From: Roseiterribacter gracilis
Lineage (GTDB): Bacteria > Pseudomonadota > Alphaproteobacteria > BOG-932 > Roseiterribacteraceae
Length of the DNA: 64,000 nt
NCBI GenBank assembly: GCA_018332375.1
Contig: BOPV01000001.1
Coordinates: forward strand, 372,001 to 436,000
Direction of reading: 5' to 3'
The stretch's first letter is position 1, and each line of letters starts with the position of its first letter. Positions 8,202-16,968 of this stretch are shown in pieces. Made by a program: the position numbers and the translations under genes. Below the pieces are notes generated by a model. The model made no database searches. It was not told the origin of the DNA and saw only the letters and a list, made by a program, of their open reading frames with translations.

Positions 8202-9338
8202 TCAGCCTTCTAGGTGTGCAGCGCTCGCAGCGGGTTGGCGTCCCGCTTTCGCGGCGAAGCTGCGCCACAGCTCCTCCCAACCATCGACCATCTGCTGCAG
8301 CGTGAAATCGCGCGCGACCTTGGCGCGGTTCGCGCTGCCGAGTTGCGTGCGTAGCGCACCATCGTCGATCAGCGTCGCCAGAGCGCCCGCCAGCGCGACC
8401 ATGTCGTGCTTGCTCACCACAAACGGACGGTTCGCGTCGCTCAGCATCGACGCGATGTCACCAACGTCGGTGGCGGCGACCGGCAGGCCGGTCGCCATCG
8501 CTTCCAGCAGCGCCATTGGCATCTGCTCGGTGTCGGAGGTGATCGCAAACAGATCGAGCTGCGCCAGCGCCGGGGCCGGATCGCTGACATGGCCGTGGAA
8601 GGTGGTGCGGTCGGCGATGCCAAGCGCGGTCGCGCGCGCTTCCAGCATCGGACGTTCGGGCCCGTCGCCCCAGATGTCCAACCGCGCGTGGGTGCGTGCC
8701 GCTGCGGCAAAGGCGTCGAGCAGCCGCCCGACATTCTTCTCCGCCCGCAGCGGGCACAGCGCGCCGACGCGTACGGGCGTGGAGGACGCGTGCTCGGCCG
8801 GCACGAACCGCGCCACATCGATTCCATTGGGCACATAGCGCAACCGTGCGCGCGGCACGCGCCAGGCGGCGGCTGCGGTCAGCAACGTGCGGGACGGGAC
8901 CAGCACGCGCGTCTGGCCGCCCAATGCGATTCGGCGTGCCTGGACGCGGCGCGGCAATTGTCCGTCGGCTTCTTCGGGCCCGAACCCGTCGGCGACATGC
9001 AGATGCGGATAGTTGAGCAGCCGCGCCGCCAGCGCCCACTCAACCGCGCCCCAATTGTAGGTGATCAGCAATGCCGGTCGCGTACGGCGCAGAAAGGCGA
9101 TGGCGCGCGCGACGTTGCGCAACGCCTGGCCTTTGTGGCCGGGATCTTCGACCAACTCGAAATCGATCTCGTGATGCAGCAGCTCTTTCGCCTGGGTGCG
9201 CCCGTCGAGCGACAGAACCCGGTGCCGCCAATGGATGCCCAGCGCGTTGGCGATCACCGCAAAGCGTGTCTGCGGCCCGCCGATCGCGAAGGTCGAAAAG
9301 ACATGCAGCAATGTCGGACGATCGACCGCGCGCTGCAT
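8202..9338 (-). CDS. Glycosyltransferase family 4 protein
   Basis: 378-residue GT-B glycosyltransferase. The N-terminal acceptor domain opens LLHVFSTFAIGGPQTRFA, a glycine-rich loop typical of GT4. The C-terminal donor domain has VRVGALCPLRAEKNVGRLLDAF, DIWGDGPERPML and SDTEQMPMALLEAMATGLPV, where the E-X7-E region binds the nucleotide sugar. Cytoplasmic, presumably extending the exopolysaccharide or glycan made by this region. The start lies one base from the stop of the upstream oxidoreductase-epimerase gene, so both are probably one transcript. The sugar is unknown. Confidence 0.92.
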   Translation of the reverse strand: MQRAVDRPTLLHVFSTFAIGGPQTRFAVIANALGIHWRHRVLSLDGRTQAKELLHHEIDFELVEDPGHKGQALRNVARAIAFLRRTRPALLITYNWGAVEWALAARLLNYPHLHVADGFGPEEADGQLPRRVQARRIALGGQTRVLVPSRTLLTAAAAWRVPRARLRYVPNGIDVARFVPAEHASSTPVRVGALCPLRAEKNVGRLLDAFAAAARTHARLDIWGDGPERPMLEARATALGIADRTTFHGHVSDPAPALAQLDLFAITSDTEQMPMALLEAMATGLPVAATDVGDIASMLSDANRPFVVSKHDMVALAGALATLIDDGALRTQLGSANRAKVARDFTLQQMVDGWEELWRSFAAKAGRQPAASAAHLEG

Positions 9339-9339
9339 G

Positions 9340-11610
9340 TCAGGCGGCCTCTGCTCCCTCTCCCTTGGGGGAGAGGGTTGTCGCGAGGGGGCGAGCAGCC
9401 GGAAAGGTTGAGGACGAATCCCCCTCCAGGGGAGAAGGGACGATTGCCTCGCGCGCGAACGGATTGGCGTGCGGCGTGATCGCCTGGCGAATGAATTCGG
9501 CGCGATCGGCGACCGGATGCCAATGCAGGTCGCGCTTGGCGTCGCTGATGTCGAACCGGGCCATCAGGCCGCGCGAATGCAGGTCGCGCTTGGGCGGAAA
9601 CACGTTGCCGGGGCGGCGCGCCGCCAGCTTGATCACCCATTTGCCGACTTCGCCCGCATGCAGCCCGGTCACGCTGCGCGGATGAAAGCGGATCGGACGG
9701 CCCAGCGCGCGCGCCAGCTCGGCAATGTATTCGCGCGCGCTCAGCCGCACGTCGCCGACCAAATTGTAGGCGCGGCCGATCGCATCGGGTGCGCGCAGCG
9801 ACGCGACGATGGCGTCGGCGACGTCGTCGACCAGCACGAACGGCAGCGGATTGCGTCCGGCATTCCAGCCGATCACATGCTGTTCGTTGTTCTGGAATCC
9901 AACGCCGGAATGGAACGGGCTGGTGCCTGCACCGACCACCAGGCCGGGACGCAGCAACACCAACGCCAGCGCGTTATCGCGCGCGAAGGCTTCGACCGCG
10001 AGATCGGTCTCGCCTTTGACGCGGGCATAGAGCGCGCGCGTTTCTTTCTGCGGATCGACCGGCGTGTCGCCTGTAATCACGTCGCCGGGATCGCCGAGAT
10101 AGAGGCTTGCGATGGTGCCGACATGGATCAATCGCTCGGCGCCCGCTTCACGCGCCGCGCGCGCCACGTTTAGCGCACCGTCCAGCATCGCAGCGCGCAC
10201 GGTTTCGTAACTGTCGCCACCGCCGCCATGGGCGAGGTTGATCACGTAACGCGATCCCGCCACTGCGCGCGTCACCGACGCTGCGTCGGCAATGTCGGCG
10301 CGGACGGTCTCGACACCGTCGATTTGTTTGGCGCCACGCGCCGCGACGCGCACGCGGAAACCGGCTGCGCGCAATTTCTCGACCGTCGGCAGCCCGATAA
10401 AACCGGTGCCGCCGAACACGGTCACCAGCGGACCGTCGGTGACGGCAGGTGCTGGCTTCGGCATCGCGACGCGCGACGAAGCGGCCGGGCGCAGCGCGTC
10501 GATCTGTTCGCAGATCTCCAGCAAGGACAGGCCGAACCGGCCGGTGAAGGGCGCGGGGCCGGCGGGCAAGGACGCATGAAACGCGCGTACGGACGCGCGC
10601 ATGGAGACGAAGAACGAGTCGTTGCGCGGCACCAGCTTCAACGTGCCGGCGGCATAGCTCGCCATCGCACGCGCGCTGTCGCGCACCAGCCCCAGCCCCG
10701 ACCGCAACCCGTCGCGCAGATCGCTGATCGTTTCCAGATGTTCGCTGCGGCCGGTCGCGGTGATGCGATCGCGCAGCAGATCGACGGTCACGGCACCGTC
10801 ATCGCACAGTGCGGTGAAGCCCCAGGCGGGGAAGGAATGGCCGAAGGCGAGATGAAGCTGCGCGCTGCACGTGGCGCCATCGAGGTCCAGGCTCCAGCGA
10901 TCGGGGAAGCGCAAATCGTGCTCGAGCAGCAGCGGCGGTGCAGCAATGCCCGCGACGCGGTGGACGGGACCAATCAACGTCACCAACTGCGACAGCGGAT
11001 GCACCGCCTGTTCGAGCAGAATGTTGATCGGCTTCTGAAACATCCAGACGCCGAATTGCCGGCTGGCGAGTTGGCGTAACGGCATCGCATAGGTGAAAGC
11101 GACGTGCCGGATGCGGCCATAGCGGCCCGACTCGAGCAGCTTGCGCGCACGCACGAAGGCGGGCTGCAGTACGAAATTCTGGTTCACGCCCAGCACCGCG
11201 CGCCCCGCATCGGCGGCCTCGACCAGCTCGCGCGCGGCGGCGGCGGAATCGGCGAGCGGCTTTTCGACCAGCGTGTGAATGCCGCGCGCCAGCAGCGGCA
11301 GCGCCACCGCGCGATGCAGATCGGGCGGCACCAATACGTGGGCAGCGTCGATCGCGCCCTCGTTCAGCAACACGTCAACATCGCGCTCGGTGCGTTTCAC
11401 ACCAAACGCGCGCGCAGCCTTCTCGGCGCGGCCCTGGTCGCGATCGACCACGGCGACGATGTCGACGCGGTCTGTGGCGCGTAGCGCCTCAAGGTGCGCG
11501 GCCGAAATCGCACCGGCGCCGATGACGGCGACCCGTGTGCGGGAACTATGGGATGCGCCACGCGGTTCGGTGCGGACGCTGTGAAGATCTGGGGAGGATT
11601 GGGCTTGCAC
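9340..11610 (-). CDS. Fusion of Gfo/Idh/MocA oxidoreductase and NAD-dependent epimerase/dehydratase (SDR)
   Basis: About 756 residues in two enzyme parts. The N-terminal Gfo/Idh/MocA module (about 25-370) has VAVIGAGAISAAH for NAD(P) binding, HTLVEKPLADS with the catalytic Lys, and a substrate domain. The C-terminal extended SDR module (about 400-710) has TVFGGTGFIG for NAD binding, the HVGTIASL segment and YARVKGETD with the Tyr-x3-Lys pair. Together they could oxidise or isomerise and then epimerise a nucleotide sugar for the polysaccharide. The start is uncertain: GTG at 11610 or ATG at 11631; both overlap the divergent FemAB gene. The last 25 or so residues derive from an intergenic palindromic repeat. 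Confidence 0.88.
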   Translation of the reverse strand: MQAQSSPDLHSVRTEPRGASHSSRTRVAVIGAGAISAAHLEALRATDRVDIVAVVDRDQGRAEKAARAFGVKRTERDVDVLLNEGAIDAAHVLVPPDLHRAVALPLLARGIHTLVEKPLADSAAAARELVEAADAGRAVLGVNQNFVLQPAFVRARKLLESGRYGRIRHVAFTYAMPLRQLASRQFGVWMFQKPINILLEQAVHPLSQLVTLIGPVHRVAGIAAPPLLLEHDLRFPDRWSLDLDGATCSAQLHLAFGHSFPAWGFTALCDDGAVTVDLLRDRITATGRSEHLETISDLRDGLRSGLGLVRDSARAMASYAAGTLKLVPRNDSFFVSMRASVRAFHASLPAGPAPFTGRFGLSLLEICEQIDALRPAASSRVAMPKPAPAVTDGPLVTVFGGTGFIGLPTVEKLRAAGFRVRVAARGAKQIDGVETVRADIADAASVTRAVAGSRYVINLAHGGGGDSYETVRAAMLDGALNVARAAREAGAERLIHVGTIASLYLGDPGDVITGDTPVDPQKETRALYARVKGETDLAVEAFARDNALALVLLRPGLVVGAGTSPFHSGVGFQNNEQHVIGWNAGRNPLPFVLVDDVADAIVASLRAPDAIGRAYNLVGDVRLSAREYIAELARALGRPIRFHPRSVTGLHAGEVGKWVIKLAARRPGNVFPPKRDLHSRGLMARFDISDAKRDLHWHPVADRAEFIRQAITPHANPFAREAIVPSPLEGDSSSTFPAARPLATTLSPKGEGAEAA
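9354..9440. repeat. Palindromic repeat element inside the 3' end of a coding region
   Basis: Contains a CTCTCCC...GGGAGAGG hairpin and, about 60 bp further, a CCCCTCC...GGGGAG-type hairpin. It belongs to the same general family as the elements at 27031-27193 and 47132-47172. Here it codes the C-terminal tail of the oxidoreductase-epimerase fusion. Confidence 0.65.
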
Positions 11611-12678
11611 GCCCGCCTGAATGCCGAGCATGCCGGCTTGGTTGCATCGCTCGACGAACTGCCTGCCGAAACCGACCTGGCGCGGGAATGGGACGGGCTC
11701 GTCCAGCGCGCATCCGCGTCGTTTTTCCAAAGCTGGAGCTGGATCGGCTGCGACATCACGCGCCGGTTTGCCGGCGCACGCCTGCTGCGCGTGCAGCGGC
11801 GCGACGTGACGGTTGCGCTGGCGCTGGTCGCGATCGATCCCAAACGCGGACGGCTGTGGTTGAACCAGACCGGCGACGCAGCCGAGGATTCGGTCTTCAC
11901 CGAACGCGCCGGCGTGCTGATCGCGGGTGGGGAAGAGCCGGCCGAGGTGCTGGCGCAAATCACCGACACGTTGAGCAGCGATCCAGCCGCGCGCCGTTGC
12001 ACCATCTGGTCGGTTGCGGGCGCCGATGCGGCGCATCGCACCGCCTTGTCGCGCGTGCGGCCGTTGCAGACCGTGATCTCGCGTCCGAATTTTGCCGCGC
12101 GGCTCGACCGCGATCCGTTGGCTGCAGCCAGCGCCAATTTCCGTGCGCAGGCGCGTCGCGCCCAACGAAGCGCGGAAGAAGCGGGGACGGTGACGATCGA
12201 AGCGGGCGGCGATGTCGACACACAGCTGGCGCGGCTCGACGCGCTGGCGCGGTTGCATCAGCGGCGCTGGACCTCGCGCGGTGCACCCGGCGCCTTCGCG
12301 ACCGAGGCGTTCGTGCGCTTTCATCGCGCGCTGCTGCAACGCGCGGTGCCGATGGGTCACGCCGAGATCGTGACCGTGCGCGCCGGCGATCGCGTGCTGG
12401 CGCATCTCTACAGCTTTCTTTGGCGCGGTCGCGTCCTTGCGTATCAGGCGGGAGTCGACATCGACGCAAATTCCAAAGCCAAACCCGGCCTGGTCGCGCA
12501 TCTCGCCGCAATGCGCCACTACGCCCAGCGCGGCTTGGGCGAGTACGATTTTCTCGCGGGCGAAGCGCGCTACAAGCGCAGCCTCGCAACGCGCATCGAC
12601 GAACAGCTATGGATCGACGCGCACCGCGCCCTGTCCTTGGGCGGCGTCAAAGCGATGTTGCGCAGGTTGGCCGCGTGA
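11605..12678 (+). CDS. FemAB-like / GNAT acyltransferase (BioF2-like domain), XrtA-locus type
   Basis: 357 residues with a FemAB/Acetyltransf_6 fold. FFQSWSWIGCDITRRF lies near the start, LDALARLHQRRWTSRG (about 215) in the middle, and GDRVLAHLYSFLWRGRVLAYQAG then GEYDFLAGEARYKRSL in the C-terminal half, which matches the acyl-CoA or aminoacyl transfer core. Similar proteins occur in PEP-CTERM/exosortase A loci with unknown acceptors. I chose TTG at 11605 because GGGGAGG ends seven bases upstream; GTG at 11581 is the other candidate. It is coupled by a GTGA overlap to the secreted protein downstream and is divergent from, and overlapping with, the fusion gene. Confidence 0.85.
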   Translation: MHARLNAEHAGLVASLDELPAETDLAREWDGLVQRASASFFQSWSWIGCDITRRFAGARLLRVQRRDVTVALALVAIDPKRGRLWLNQTGDAAEDSVFTERAGVLIAGGEEPAEVLAQITDTLSSDPAARRCTIWSVAGADAAHRTALSRVRPLQTVISRPNFAARLDRDPLAAASANFRAQARRAQRSAEEAGTVTIEAGGDVDTQLARLDALARLHQRRWTSRGAPGAFATEAFVRFHRALLQRAVPMGHAEIVTVRAGDRVLAHLYSFLWRGRVLAYQAGVDIDANSKAKPGLVAHLAAMRHYAQRGLGEYDFLAGEARYKRSLATRIDEQLWIDAHRALSLGGVKAMLRRLAA

Positions 12679-14267
12679 AGCGCCGTTCCTTCCTGCTCGG
12701 CAGTGCCGCGCTTGCTGCTGCACCGTCCGCCTATGCCGCCGACGACTGGCGTGTCGAAATCGAAACGCAAGGACGCACGCTCAGTTTTGCGATGGGCGCG
12801 GCGCGCGACATGGGCGCGTTTGTGTCGCCGATCGGCAAGTTCGAGCAACGCTGCCTGCGCGCCGATGCCACCGACGCGCCGTTCACTGTGTTCTTCCGCC
12901 CCGATCGCGGCGACGCGCGGATGGAGGTCGTGGTCGAATATGGCCGGCTATGGACGCCGGCCGCGAATGGCGCGCCGTATCGCACCTCGATTTTTCGTGG
13001 CGGCACCCAGGTGGCGCAGATCGACGTCCCGCGCGCCGACTGGCGTACGCGCTGGCGTTGGCAAAGCGCGCCGCGTCGCGTCGTGCGCGACGCCAATGGG
13101 TTGGTGCGCGAGCATCTGATCCCGGCCTTTGCGTCGCTCGGCGCGATGGAGCCGCCACCGAAACCGCAGCTCTATCGCCCGACCGAAGCGGCAGGTGTCA
13201 CCGCGTACATGCCGACGACGGGCGATCGTCCCGACATCGGGCCACTGACCGAAGCGCAAGCCGCCTGGGTCGGCGGCGATAGCGGATCGTTGCAAACCTT
13301 GCTGGCGCAGGCCGAAGCGGCCGCCAGCGTGCCGTGGCATTTCCGCGACGAGCGCACCGGCGCGCCGATCGATCTGCAGGCCTATCCCGAAGCAAGCTGT
13401 CATCCCAATGGCGGCAATCCAAAAATCGCGATGGCCGACAAGACGCTGTTCACGCCCGACAAGGCGCATCAACCGGCGTTGTCCTATCTGCCCTACGCGA
13501 TTACGGGCGATCCGTATTTCCTCGAAGAGCTGCAATTCCAGGCGACGTTCGACGACCTCGCCGATCCACCCGGCTACAAGCAGAAAGTCGGGCAAGTACG
13601 TTCCAGCGCCTGGTCGCTGCGCACCTTGGCGCAGGTCACCACCATGACGCCCGACAACGTGCCGTCGTGGCTGCGTCCCAAAGCGTCATGGTCGTCGATG
13701 CTGCTGCAGCTGCGCGACTCCTTCCGCACGCGCTTCGTCGACGGCAAAGAGATTCCGCAGACCGTGTTCCACACGACGCAGACCGCGTTCGACGATCGTG
13801 GCGGCGGCGCGGTGCCGCCCGGCGTCTCGATCGCGCCGTGGCAAGAGGACTTTCAGTGCCTGTCGCTGGGTTGGATCACGATGCTGGGCTTTGAAGGGTT
13901 CCTGCCGATCTTTCGTTGGAAGGTGGCGCAGACGATTGCGCGCACCGACGGGCGCAGCGGCTGGAATCGCGCCGTGGCTACGCCGGGCACGATCATGCTG
14001 CGCGCCAACAAGGACTCGCCATGGTGCGCCAACTGGGCCGAGGCCTGGGCGCTCAACCGGCGCGTCCAGAATTTCCCCGAACCCAGCGATGACTGGGTCG
14101 GCTTGTTGACGCCGCTGACCTTCACGCGCGCTGCGTTGGCGATGGCGACGCAGCTTGGCGTCGACGAAGCGCGCAGCTCGTTCCGCTGGGCCGACGATCA
14201 GCTGCGCAGCAAGCTCGCGTCGCAGCGCAAGAAAATGCCGTGGCGCTTTGCGCTCGCTGGTCGCTGA
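12675..14267 (+). CDS. Tat-type secreted protein of unknown function in the XrtA locus
   Basis: 530 residues starting from GTG, overlapping the FemAB stop. The N-terminus KRRSFLLGSAALAAAPSAYA is a twin-arginine-like signal peptide with an AYA cleavage site. The mature part is soluble. It has a beta-rich N-terminal part of about 150 residues, then an aromatic, mostly helical part with repeated Trp/Tyr motifs (ASVPWHFRDE, AHQPALSYLPYAITGDPYF, WITMLGFEGFLPIFRW, WCANWAEAWALN). A helical-toroid fold as in polysaccharide lyases or glycoside hydrolases would fit, but no catalytic motif is identifiable. The coupled position suggests a periplasmic role in glycan handling. Confidence 0.8.
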   Translation: MKRRSFLLGSAALAAAPSAYAADDWRVEIETQGRTLSFAMGAARDMGAFVSPIGKFEQRCLRADATDAPFTVFFRPDRGDARMEVVVEYGRLWTPAANGAPYRTSIFRGGTQVAQIDVPRADWRTRWRWQSAPRRVVRDANGLVREHLIPAFASLGAMEPPPKPQLYRPTEAAGVTAYMPTTGDRPDIGPLTEAQAAWVGGDSGSLQTLLAQAEAAASVPWHFRDERTGAPIDLQAYPEASCHPNGGNPKIAMADKTLFTPDKAHQPALSYLPYAITGDPYFLEELQFQATFDDLADPPGYKQKVGQVRSSAWSLRTLAQVTTMTPDNVPSWLRPKASWSSMLLQLRDSFRTRFVDGKEIPQTVFHTTQTAFDDRGGGAVPPGVSIAPWQEDFQCLSLGWITMLGFEGFLPIFRWKVAQTIARTDGRSGWNRAVATPGTIMLRANKDSPWCANWAEAWALNRRVQNFPEPSDDWVGLLTPLTFTRAALAMATQLGVDEARSSFRWADDQLRSKLASQRKKMPWRFALAGR

Positions 14268-14526
14268 CCAGTATTGACGAAACGCGCAGCCAGCGATCGG
14301 CGGCACGACGCCAACGTGGAACTGAAGACGCGCGAATCGTTGCGAATCTGTCGGTGCACGCGGCGCAGCGAAACAAGAGTCGCCGAATTGGATCGTTTTG
14401 GTACCGCATGCGCAGACAGGCGCTCGACACGCAGCGTCGTGAGTAAGCGCTCATGCTCGATAAATCACAATGCGTACACGCGCCGCAATGTCAGGCTGCG
14501 ACTCCAATTCGATCGTGGAGATACAG

Positions 14527-16440
14527 ATGCGCAGAGCGGCAACACGCTGGATTCTCGTCGCGCTTGCGGCGCTGGTTAGCACAGCGGCGACGGCGCAAAC
14601 CGCGCAACCATTGACCGCAGCCGATCTCAATAGCTGGCTCGACGGCTATATTCCGTATGCGCTGCGCAGCGGGGATTACGCCGGCATCGGCGTCGTCGTG
14701 GTGCGCGGCAATGAAGTGCTGGCGCAGCGCGGTTGGGGCTTTGCCGACGTCCAGTCCGAGCGGCCAGTCGATCCCGAACGCACCTTGTTCCGCACCGGGT
14801 CGGTGGGAAAGCTGTTCACCTGGACTGCGGTGATGCAACTGGTCGAGCAGGGCAAGCTCGATCTCGACGCCGACGTGAATCAGTATCTCGATTTCAAATT
14901 ACCGTCGCCGCAGAAGGTGACGATGCGTCATCTGATGACGCACACGCCGGGCTATGAAGAGCGGATCAAGCATCTCGAAACCGACGATCCGCAGCGCCTG
15001 GTGAAGCTGGAAGACTACGTCAAACGCTGGGCGCCGGCGCAGATCTATGCGCCGGGCTCGACCATCGCCTACTGCAATTACGGCGTCACCTTGGCGGGCT
15101 ACATCGTGCAGCGCCTGACCGGTGTGCCGTACGACACCTATATCGAGCAGAACGTCTTTGCGCCGCTCGGCATGACGCGCTCGGCATCGTCGCAGCCGGT
15201 GCCGGCGCAATTCACGCCGGATTTGTCGTCTGGCTATCGCCGTGCGTCGCAACCGGCGCAGCCGTTCGAGAATTTTGGCGTCGGTCCTGCCGGCGGTCAT
15301 TCGACCACGGTCGCGGACATGGCGCGCTTCATGCGCGCCTATCTCGGCGGCGGACAACTCGACAATGCGGCGATTCTCAAACCAGCAACGGTCGAGCGTA
15401 TGTGGACGCCGACCTATGCGGCGATGAAGCAATTGCCCGCGATGGGGCTTGGCTTCTTCCGCGACGATCGCAACGGCCGCGTCGTGTACGGCCATGCCGG
15501 CGACAGTCAGTATTTTCATGCGTCGTTGCAGATGGTGCCCGAGGACAAGATCGGCTTTTACTTCGTCACCAACAGCACCGGCCGCGATCCCGCAGCCGGC
15601 GCACTGCGCGGCGCCGTCTTCCATGATTTCATGGATCGCTATTTCCCCGACGCCGCAGCGCCGCCGCCGACCGAAGCAACCGCGGCTGCGCACGCGCAAG
15701 CGATCGCGGGACGCTATTGGTCGTCACGGCGTGCCAGCTCGAACTTCATGTCGCTGCTGTCGCTTCTCGGCGAGATGACGGTGGTGCCGATGCCGGACGG
15801 TACGATTGCGGTGAGTGCGCTGCCGGGCCTGAACGGCGAGCCCAAACGTTGGCGTGAAACCGCGCCCTTCGTGTGGCGCGAAGTCGGTGGCACCAGCCGC
15901 ATCGCCGCGCGCGTCGAAGATGGGCGCGTGGCTGCCTTCGCCACCGACGATCATCCGCTGGCCGATGTCGGCCTGCGTGCACCGCCGGCGTTGAGCGCGT
16001 CGTGGAACCTGCCGCTGGTGCTGTTCTCGCTCGCGGTTTTGGCGCTGACATTGCTGGTGCGGCCCGTACGCGCGGTGCTGCGCCGTCGTGCGCGTGCGCC
16101 GTTCCCGTTGCAGGGACGCGCGGCGCTGCGGCACCGGCTGGTCGGTGCCTCGGCGCTGGTGGGGCTGCTCTTCGTCGGCGGCTTCTTCTTTGTCGTGCTG
16201 CAGATCGGCAACGGCCTGTCGGTGTTCGACAGTGGGCTCGATCCGGTGCTGCGCGTGCTGCAGCTGTTTGGTCTGTTGGCGATCGCAGGGGCCGGCGTCG
16301 CTTTGTGGAATCTGCGCGAAAGCTTCCGCGCGCCAGGCTGGTGGCGTCGGGCCGGCGCGCTCGTCTTCACGATCGCGTGCCTCGACATCGTGTGGGTCGG
16401 CTTCGCCTACAAACTGCTGCGCGTCTCGTTGGAGTACTGA
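14527..16440 (+). CDS. Beta-lactamase-family serine hydrolase with C-terminal membrane domain
   Basis: 637 residues. The signal peptide is MRRAATRWILVALAALVSTA, with cleavage near ATAQ. The serine hydrolase domain (about 30-380) has Ser92-x-x-Lys95 in FRTGSVGKLF and Tyr182-Cys-Asn184 as the class C/PBP-like motif II, with HAGDSQYF probably replacing KTG. Residues 490-637 carry four hydrophobic helices, so the enzyme domain is tethered in the periplasm. The family includes esterases and D-aminopeptidases; substrate unknown. GGAG six bases ahead supports this ATG. It is monocistronic, and the 259 bp upstream show no recognisable element. Confidence 0.9.
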   Translation: MRRAATRWILVALAALVSTAATAQTAQPLTAADLNSWLDGYIPYALRSGDYAGIGVVVVRGNEVLAQRGWGFADVQSERPVDPERTLFRTGSVGKLFTWTAVMQLVEQGKLDLDADVNQYLDFKLPSPQKVTMRHLMTHTPGYEERIKHLETDDPQRLVKLEDYVKRWAPAQIYAPGSTIAYCNYGVTLAGYIVQRLTGVPYDTYIEQNVFAPLGMTRSASSQPVPAQFTPDLSSGYRRASQPAQPFENFGVGPAGGHSTTVADMARFMRAYLGGGQLDNAAILKPATVERMWTPTYAAMKQLPAMGLGFFRDDRNGRVVYGHAGDSQYFHASLQMVPEDKIGFYFVTNSTGRDPAAGALRGAVFHDFMDRYFPDAAAPPPTEATAAAHAQAIAGRYWSSRRASSNFMSLLSLLGEMTVVPMPDGTIAVSALPGLNGEPKRWRETAPFVWREVGGTSRIAARVEDGRVAAFATDDHPLADVGLRAPPALSASWNLPLVLFSLAVLALTLLVRPVRAVLRRRARAPFPLQGRAALRHRLVGASALVGLLFVGGFFFVVLQIGNGLSVFDSGLDPVLRVLQLFGLLAIAGAGVALWNLRESFRAPGWWRRAGALVFTIACLDIVWVGFAYKLLRVSLEY

Positions 16441-16442
16441 GT

Positions 16443-16889
16443 TCAGCTCGTTTTGGTTTTTCGTGCTGTTTTCTTCCGCGCCGGCGTTGCCTTCTTGGCC
16501 GCCGGCGCTTTCTTTGCGGTGGGCTTTTTCTTCGCACGGTTGAACGCGATTGCGGCGCGGACGAGGTCTTTCAATGCGCGTGCGTTGACCTTGTCACCTT
16601 CGAACAGATCGATGGCGCGGCGCTGATTGCCTTCGAGGCTGGCGTTGAACAGCTTGTCGGGGTCGGGCAGGCGCGCGCCATAGTCGAAGGTGACTTTGAC
16701 TTTGCCTTTGTGCGCGTTGGCGACCGCGATGATGCCGTCGCATTCCCACACCGGGCTGCCCATCCATTTCCAGGTTTCGACGATCGCGGGATCGGCGTCG
16801 CAGATGGCTTTGCGCACCGCGGCGAAGGTCTTGCCGCGCCAATCGGGAATGTCCGCGATCATGCGGTCGATTTTTTGCGAAGGGGTCAT
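16443..16889 (-). CDS. DUF1801 (YdhG/CyaY-like) protein with Lys/Ala-rich tail
   Basis: 148 residues. The DUF1801 core (about 1-105) has WRGKTFAAVRKAI, ETWKWMGSPVWECDG and VKVTFDYGARLPDPDKLFN, the region typical of small YdhG/YjbR-like proteins. Residues 120-148 are a basic tail with alternating KK, AKK and ARK runs, like histone H1 tails, and may bind nucleic acid. The ATG with AGGGG-like context at 16889 is preferred over an ATG seven codons upstream. Biochemical function unknown. Confidence 0.82.
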   Translation of the reverse strand: MTPSQKIDRMIADIPDWRGKTFAAVRKAICDADPAIVETWKWMGSPVWECDGIIAVANAHKGKVKVTFDYGARLPDPDKLFNASLEGNQRRAIDLFEGDKVNARALKDLVRAAIAFNRAKKKPTAKKAPAAKKATPARKKTARKTKTS

Positions 16890-16938
16890 TGCGCCTCTAT
16901 GCCAAGCCACAGCACCGCTTACCAGTGCGCGCTTGACA

Positions 16939-16954
16939 TTAGCCTACAGGCTAA
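16939..16954 (+). promoter_or_regulatory. Palindromic operator upstream of the SdpR-like repressor
   Basis: Perfect inverted repeat TTAGCC-TACA-GGCTAA, 14 bp before the start codon of the ArsR-family gene. It begins directly after a TTGACA hexamer at 16933, so a bound dimer would cover the promoter core. This is the expected layout for autorepression by SdpR-type regulators. Promoter assignment is by eye. Confidence 0.7.
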
Positions 16955-16968
16955 TTAGTCATATACCT

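Noticed and set aside
11535..12674. 380-codon N-terminal extension of the Tat-type protein in an alternative frame
   Set aside because: The stretch is out of frame within the FemAB-like gene. The GTG at 12675 gives a canonical signal peptide directly after it.
14268..14526. Promoter or riboswitch upstream of the serine hydrolase
   Set aside because: No clear -35/-10 pair, conserved aptamer or hairpin could be identified by eye in these 259 bases.
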